Assembly (NCBI GenBank): GCA_934661735.1
Contig: CAKUJN010000011.1
Span: forward strand, 1 to 36,074
Direction of reading: 5' to 3'
DNA from: an uncultured Oscillospiraceae bacterium
GTDB taxonomy: Bacteria > Bacillota > Clostridia > Oscillospirales > Oscillospiraceae
DNA length: 36,074 nt
The notes under the pieces were generated by a model that did not search any database, was not told the origin of the DNA, and saw nothing but the letters and a program-made list of their open reading frames with translations. Positions within the stretch are counted from its first letter, which is position 1. Every line of letters starts with the position of its first letter. A program made the translations under genes and the position numbers. This document shows, in pieces, positions 33,572-36,074 of the stretch.

Positions 33572-34672
33572 TCAGTTGAGCGCATACTCTCTATTTAGCA
33601 AATTTGGTATCTCATTTCGTTTTGAAAGGCTAAACTCCTTTACTGCAGCCTCTAAGGGATCATCCAATGGAAACGGCGTATGAGATCGAAAATCCGTACT
33701 TTTTCGGCACATATCCATGAACGAGTCATTTTTCTTGAGTTCCTTATGCGTTGTCGGATTCATGAACACATTTTCTGTGTAGCTAAATACTAAGTAGTTG
33801 ATTGCAGCAAGTTGATCGTCTTTCGGTAGCTTTCGTAAGCTGCGATAAAATTTGCGGTAGCGTTTTTCTCCATCTTCAATAAATAGTAATATTGCGCTCG
33901 TTGACTTAAGCGAAAATACAGAAATATGGATAGTTTTAATCCGATATTTTGGATTTTGAGAATATATATTGTTTACAATATTATCCTCAAAATCGCTGAT
34001 TAACGTTATACTCGACTGTGCTGCATAAGGAACCACATAATCCAAGATAGTATAAAAGCACAAATAATACGGATTTGATTTCCGGTTTTCCAGCGAGCTT
34101 TTAGCATACTCCAAATCTTCTCCATAGTCGCGCAAATCGAAATCGCCCCAATAGATTTTTTCGTCAGCAAAATCTTTCAGAAATTCGGCTTGCTCTCCGA
34201 CTAGTTTATATTGCTCCCGCTCTTGATTCCTTTTGCTTATCATAAGCAAAACATCTTTAAGCGCGATCTGCGCGAGCATTTGATCTGTTGGCTTTGAATT
34301 ATAAGCATTCGGATCTTCATACAGTTGGAATGTTCTACTATCACAGTCCCTGCATATTATGTGAAAAGTTCCTGCTTTGTTTACACCTGTATCTTTTCCA
34401 ATTGTAAGTATTTCATCTTGCAATGGAAGCATCACTTTCCCATTTTCTGCAATTCGTTTCAGTGCAAACTGCGGAATAGAATGTGAATTACAAAAACTAG
34501 AACACGGTCTACTACACAGAATGCAACATTCTAGTTTAGCATTCTTTGTAGCTTCCGCAATCAAAGACGAGACTTTTTTGTTAATCTCAATTTTATTTTT
34601 TTCATACCGTTTCCGTTCTTCCGACGTCATTCCTCCGAGTTTTACCATTTCAATGTCATTTGCCTTAATCAT
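33572..34672 (-). CDS. HNH/treble-clef-like protein, possible defence nuclease
   Basis: About 366 residues from ATG 34672, with GGAGG 6 bp upstream; it overlaps the end of the exonuclease gene by 8 bp. The N-terminal quarter has two Cys pairs around an S-H-S-I-P-Q-F motif: C50-x2-C53, H65, then CRDCDSRTFQLYED (C107, C110). C-x2-C ... S-H-x-I-P ... C-x2-C-D ... F-x-x-Y-E resembles HNH-type treble-clef proteins, with His65 as possible catalytic residue. The remaining 250 residues show no domain I recognise. AT-rich. Translational coupling to a DEDDh exonuclease beside a restriction system suggests anti-phage defence; function unproven. Confidence 0.75.
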   Translation of the reverse strand: MIKANDIEMVKLGGMTSEERKRYEKNKIEINKKVSSLIAEATKNAKLECCILCSRPCSSFCNSHSIPQFALKRIAENGKVMLPLQDEILTIGKDTGVNKAGTFHIICRDCDSRTFQLYEDPNAYNSKPTDQMLAQIALKDVLLMISKRNQEREQYKLVGEQAEFLKDFADEKIYWGDFDLRDYGEDLEYAKSSLENRKSNPYYLCFYTILDYVVPYAAQSSITLISDFEDNIVNNIYSQNPKYRIKTIHISVFSLKSTSAILLFIEDGEKRYRKFYRSLRKLPKDDQLAAINYLVFSYTENVFMNPTTHKELKKNDSFMDMCRKSTDFRSHTPFPLDDPLEAAVKEFSLSKRNEIPNLLNREYALN

Positions 34673-36005
34673 GGCAGCCCTCCGGCACTCCGATTCGTTC
34701 ATTGCAAATCTCACGAAATAGCAGCCCGCAAGTCAGCGCATCGCTTTCTGCGTTATGCAGTGCTGGCGTAAATTTGAAGGTGTTTCGGCATACATTTTCA
34801 AGTGAGTAGCTTTCCAGCTGCCAGATCCGCTTGGACAACTCCAGCGTGTCATAAAGCGGCCGCTTCTTTACAATATTTTCGCTTCCATTGGCAGCCAAGA
34901 ACTTATACTCGAACTGGAGGTTATGCGCAACGATCGGTGCTCTCTCGCCGATGAATGCATCCACGGATTGCATGATCTGCTCGATATAAGGCGCATCAGC
35001 AACCATGTCTTCCGTGATGTGGTTAATTGCTGCCGCTTCAGGCTTTAACCCTCTCCGTGGTTTCACATAGCTGGACAGGATTTCGACCGGTTGAAGTTGA
35101 TGGAACCTGATAATTGCAATTTGGATGATTTCGCCCCACCCCACATTCAGCCCAGTCGTTTCCAGATCGATCACATAGACGTCATCGAACTTTGCGAGCG
35201 GCGTCCGGCTCGTAACATTACTTGTCTTTGCCGGTTCAATACCCGTCCTTCTTTTCAACTGTTCTGCATTCTTATTGACAATCAAGTCAAACGGTCGGAG
35301 CGCTGGGATTAAATCCTCAAACCATTTCTGTGCTTCCCAGAAGTTCTGGAGCCCCTTCTGCTTTCCCTGAATCTTTTTTACAATTGCATTCGTAAGACCA
35401 TCCGGAACAGTCGATTCGCTGCTGTCTATTTGGATCATTCTATATGCGCCAGTTTGCGGGAGATAGAAGTGGTGCAGCGCCGAGTTGTATTTTGCATATG
35501 TGTGAAGCAGCAAAACAAATTCTTTGTTCCCAAGAGCGGTCATCCAGTTTTCAAGAAATGCTGTACATTGCTGCATTTTCGTTTCGATCTGTGCCAGTGT
35601 TCCAAAGCAATCGGCATTTACGATTTGGCTGTATTGGCCTATAAGCCGTTGGTAAATTTCTGCGGTTTCCGGGCTAGATGGCGCCCCCTGTTTTTCGCTC
35701 TGTTCTACTTCTGAGCGCCTTACTAACGGGTCACTTTTCTCGTTTACTTGTACCTTCTTGGATTCAACACTCTGTGTAGAAACTGGGTGCAATGCACATT
35801 GCAGATTTTCTATTTCCCCATGCCTCTGCTCCGGAAGAACCTTCGTCTCCGAGTCTTCCCGCTTGAGATTACCCGCCGCATAAAGAATCATCATGACGAT
35901 CCCAGCCACGCCTGCAAATATGGAAAGCAGTAAGCTGTGCTCAGAAAGCCCAATGCCAAGGAGCAGCAATAAGAAACCAATGACGAGATTTTTCTTCGAC
36001 CGCAT
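34665..36005 (-). CDS. Membrane-anchored DEDDh 3'-5' exonuclease (DnaQ-like)
   Basis: About 446 residues from ATG 36005, with GAGGGG 7 bp upstream. Two hydrophobic helices (about 7-20 and 24-44) anchor the N-terminus. A charged linker (45-110) and a helical middle region (about 115-250) follow. The C-terminal exonuclease domain has Exo I VIDLETTGL (D280, E282), Exo II HNLQFEYKF (Glu366 where Asp is usual) and Exo III HNAESD (H417, D422). DnaQ-type proteins remove nucleotides from 3' ends of DNA or RNA using two metal ions. Membrane anchoring is unusual for the family. Operon with the HNH-like gene; together they may guard against entering DNA (inference). Its promoter would lie near or beyond the window edge. 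Confidence 0.85.
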   Translation of the reverse strand: MRSKKNLVIGFLLLLLGIGLSEHSLLLSIFAGVAGIVMMILYAAGNLKREDSETKVLPEQRHGEIENLQCALHPVSTQSVESKKVQVNEKSDPLVRRSEVEQSEKQGAPSSPETAEIYQRLIGQYSQIVNADCFGTLAQIETKMQQCTAFLENWMTALGNKEFVLLLHTYAKYNSALHHFYLPQTGAYRMIQIDSSESTVPDGLTNAIVKKIQGKQKGLQNFWEAQKWFEDLIPALRPFDLIVNKNAEQLKRRTGIEPAKTSNVTSRTPLAKFDDVYVIDLETTGLNVGWGEIIQIAIIRFHQLQPVEILSSYVKPRRGLKPEAAAINHITEDMVADAPYIEQIMQSVDAFIGERAPIVAHNLQFEYKFLAANGSENIVKKRPLYDTLELSKRIWQLESYSLENVCRNTFKFTPALHNAESDALTCGLLFREICNERIGVPEGCHD

Positions 36006-36074
36006 CGTACAACCCCTCTTTTTCTTTTCGCCACGCAACGCAGTGGTGACTCGAATTGTGCTTGATCGGCTCCG

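Overview
The window looks like chromosome of an anaerobic, spore-forming, GC-rich member of the Clostridia (Oscillospirales-like). Evidence: a spoIIGA-sigE pair, an uninterrupted sigK, rex, S-layer-homology (SLH) surface proteins, Shine-Dalgarno sites of the AGGAGG type, and sigma-A promoters of the TTGACA-17-TATAAT type. Genus assignment is inference.

Layout. (1) 1-7.6 kb is a surface and phase-variation region on the minus strand. It holds an SLH protein whose N-terminus is a near-perfect eukaryotic ubiquitin domain placed directly behind a signal peptide, a five-fold zinc-ribbon (DUF4379) protein, a large beta-helix/SLH protein, and a Hin/resolvase-type serine recombinase. Two inverted, hix-like 2-bp-core sites between the last two genes flank a ~136-bp segment carrying a promoter. 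That promoter now points away from the surface gene, so it looks like an invertible ON/OFF switch caught in the OFF state. (2) 7.7-22.4 kb is housekeeping, nearly all on the minus strand: mrp, ydcF, an ABC-F ATPase, an RNase M5-like gene, holA, comEC, ridA, an NSS transporter, tRNA-Leu(CAA), rex, sigE, spoIIGA, a DUF951 gene and rarA, with nth divergent. (3) 22.4-26.4 kb holds GH2 and GH36 glycosidase genes tightly coupled downstream of nth. (4) 26.4-29.5 kb is a thiamine locus (thiN plus a GNAT gene; a MITE-like repeat; a TPP riboswitch with terminator driving thiT), followed by sigK. (5) 29.5-36.1 kb is visibly more AT-rich and reads as an acquired defence island. It has two overlapping amino-methyltransferase genes convergent with two different MvaI/BcnI-type restriction endonuclease genes, then a membrane-anchored DEDDh exonuclease overlapping an HNH/treble-clef-like protein.

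How the genes work together. SpoIIGA processes pro-SigE in the mother cell and SigK takes over later. Imported thiamine (ThiT) is activated by ThiN while TPP shuts off thiT. comEC-holA-rnmV-ABC-F-ydcF form one compact operon. GH2 and GH36 probably remove galactose-type sugars from oligosaccharides. The restriction island defends against foreign DNA.

Most notable: the secreted ubiquitin-like SLH protein, the predicted invertible promoter with its invertase, the two-methyltransferase/two-nuclease restriction system, and the membrane exonuclease/HNH pair. Many regulatory calls rest on motif reading alone. No database search was possible.
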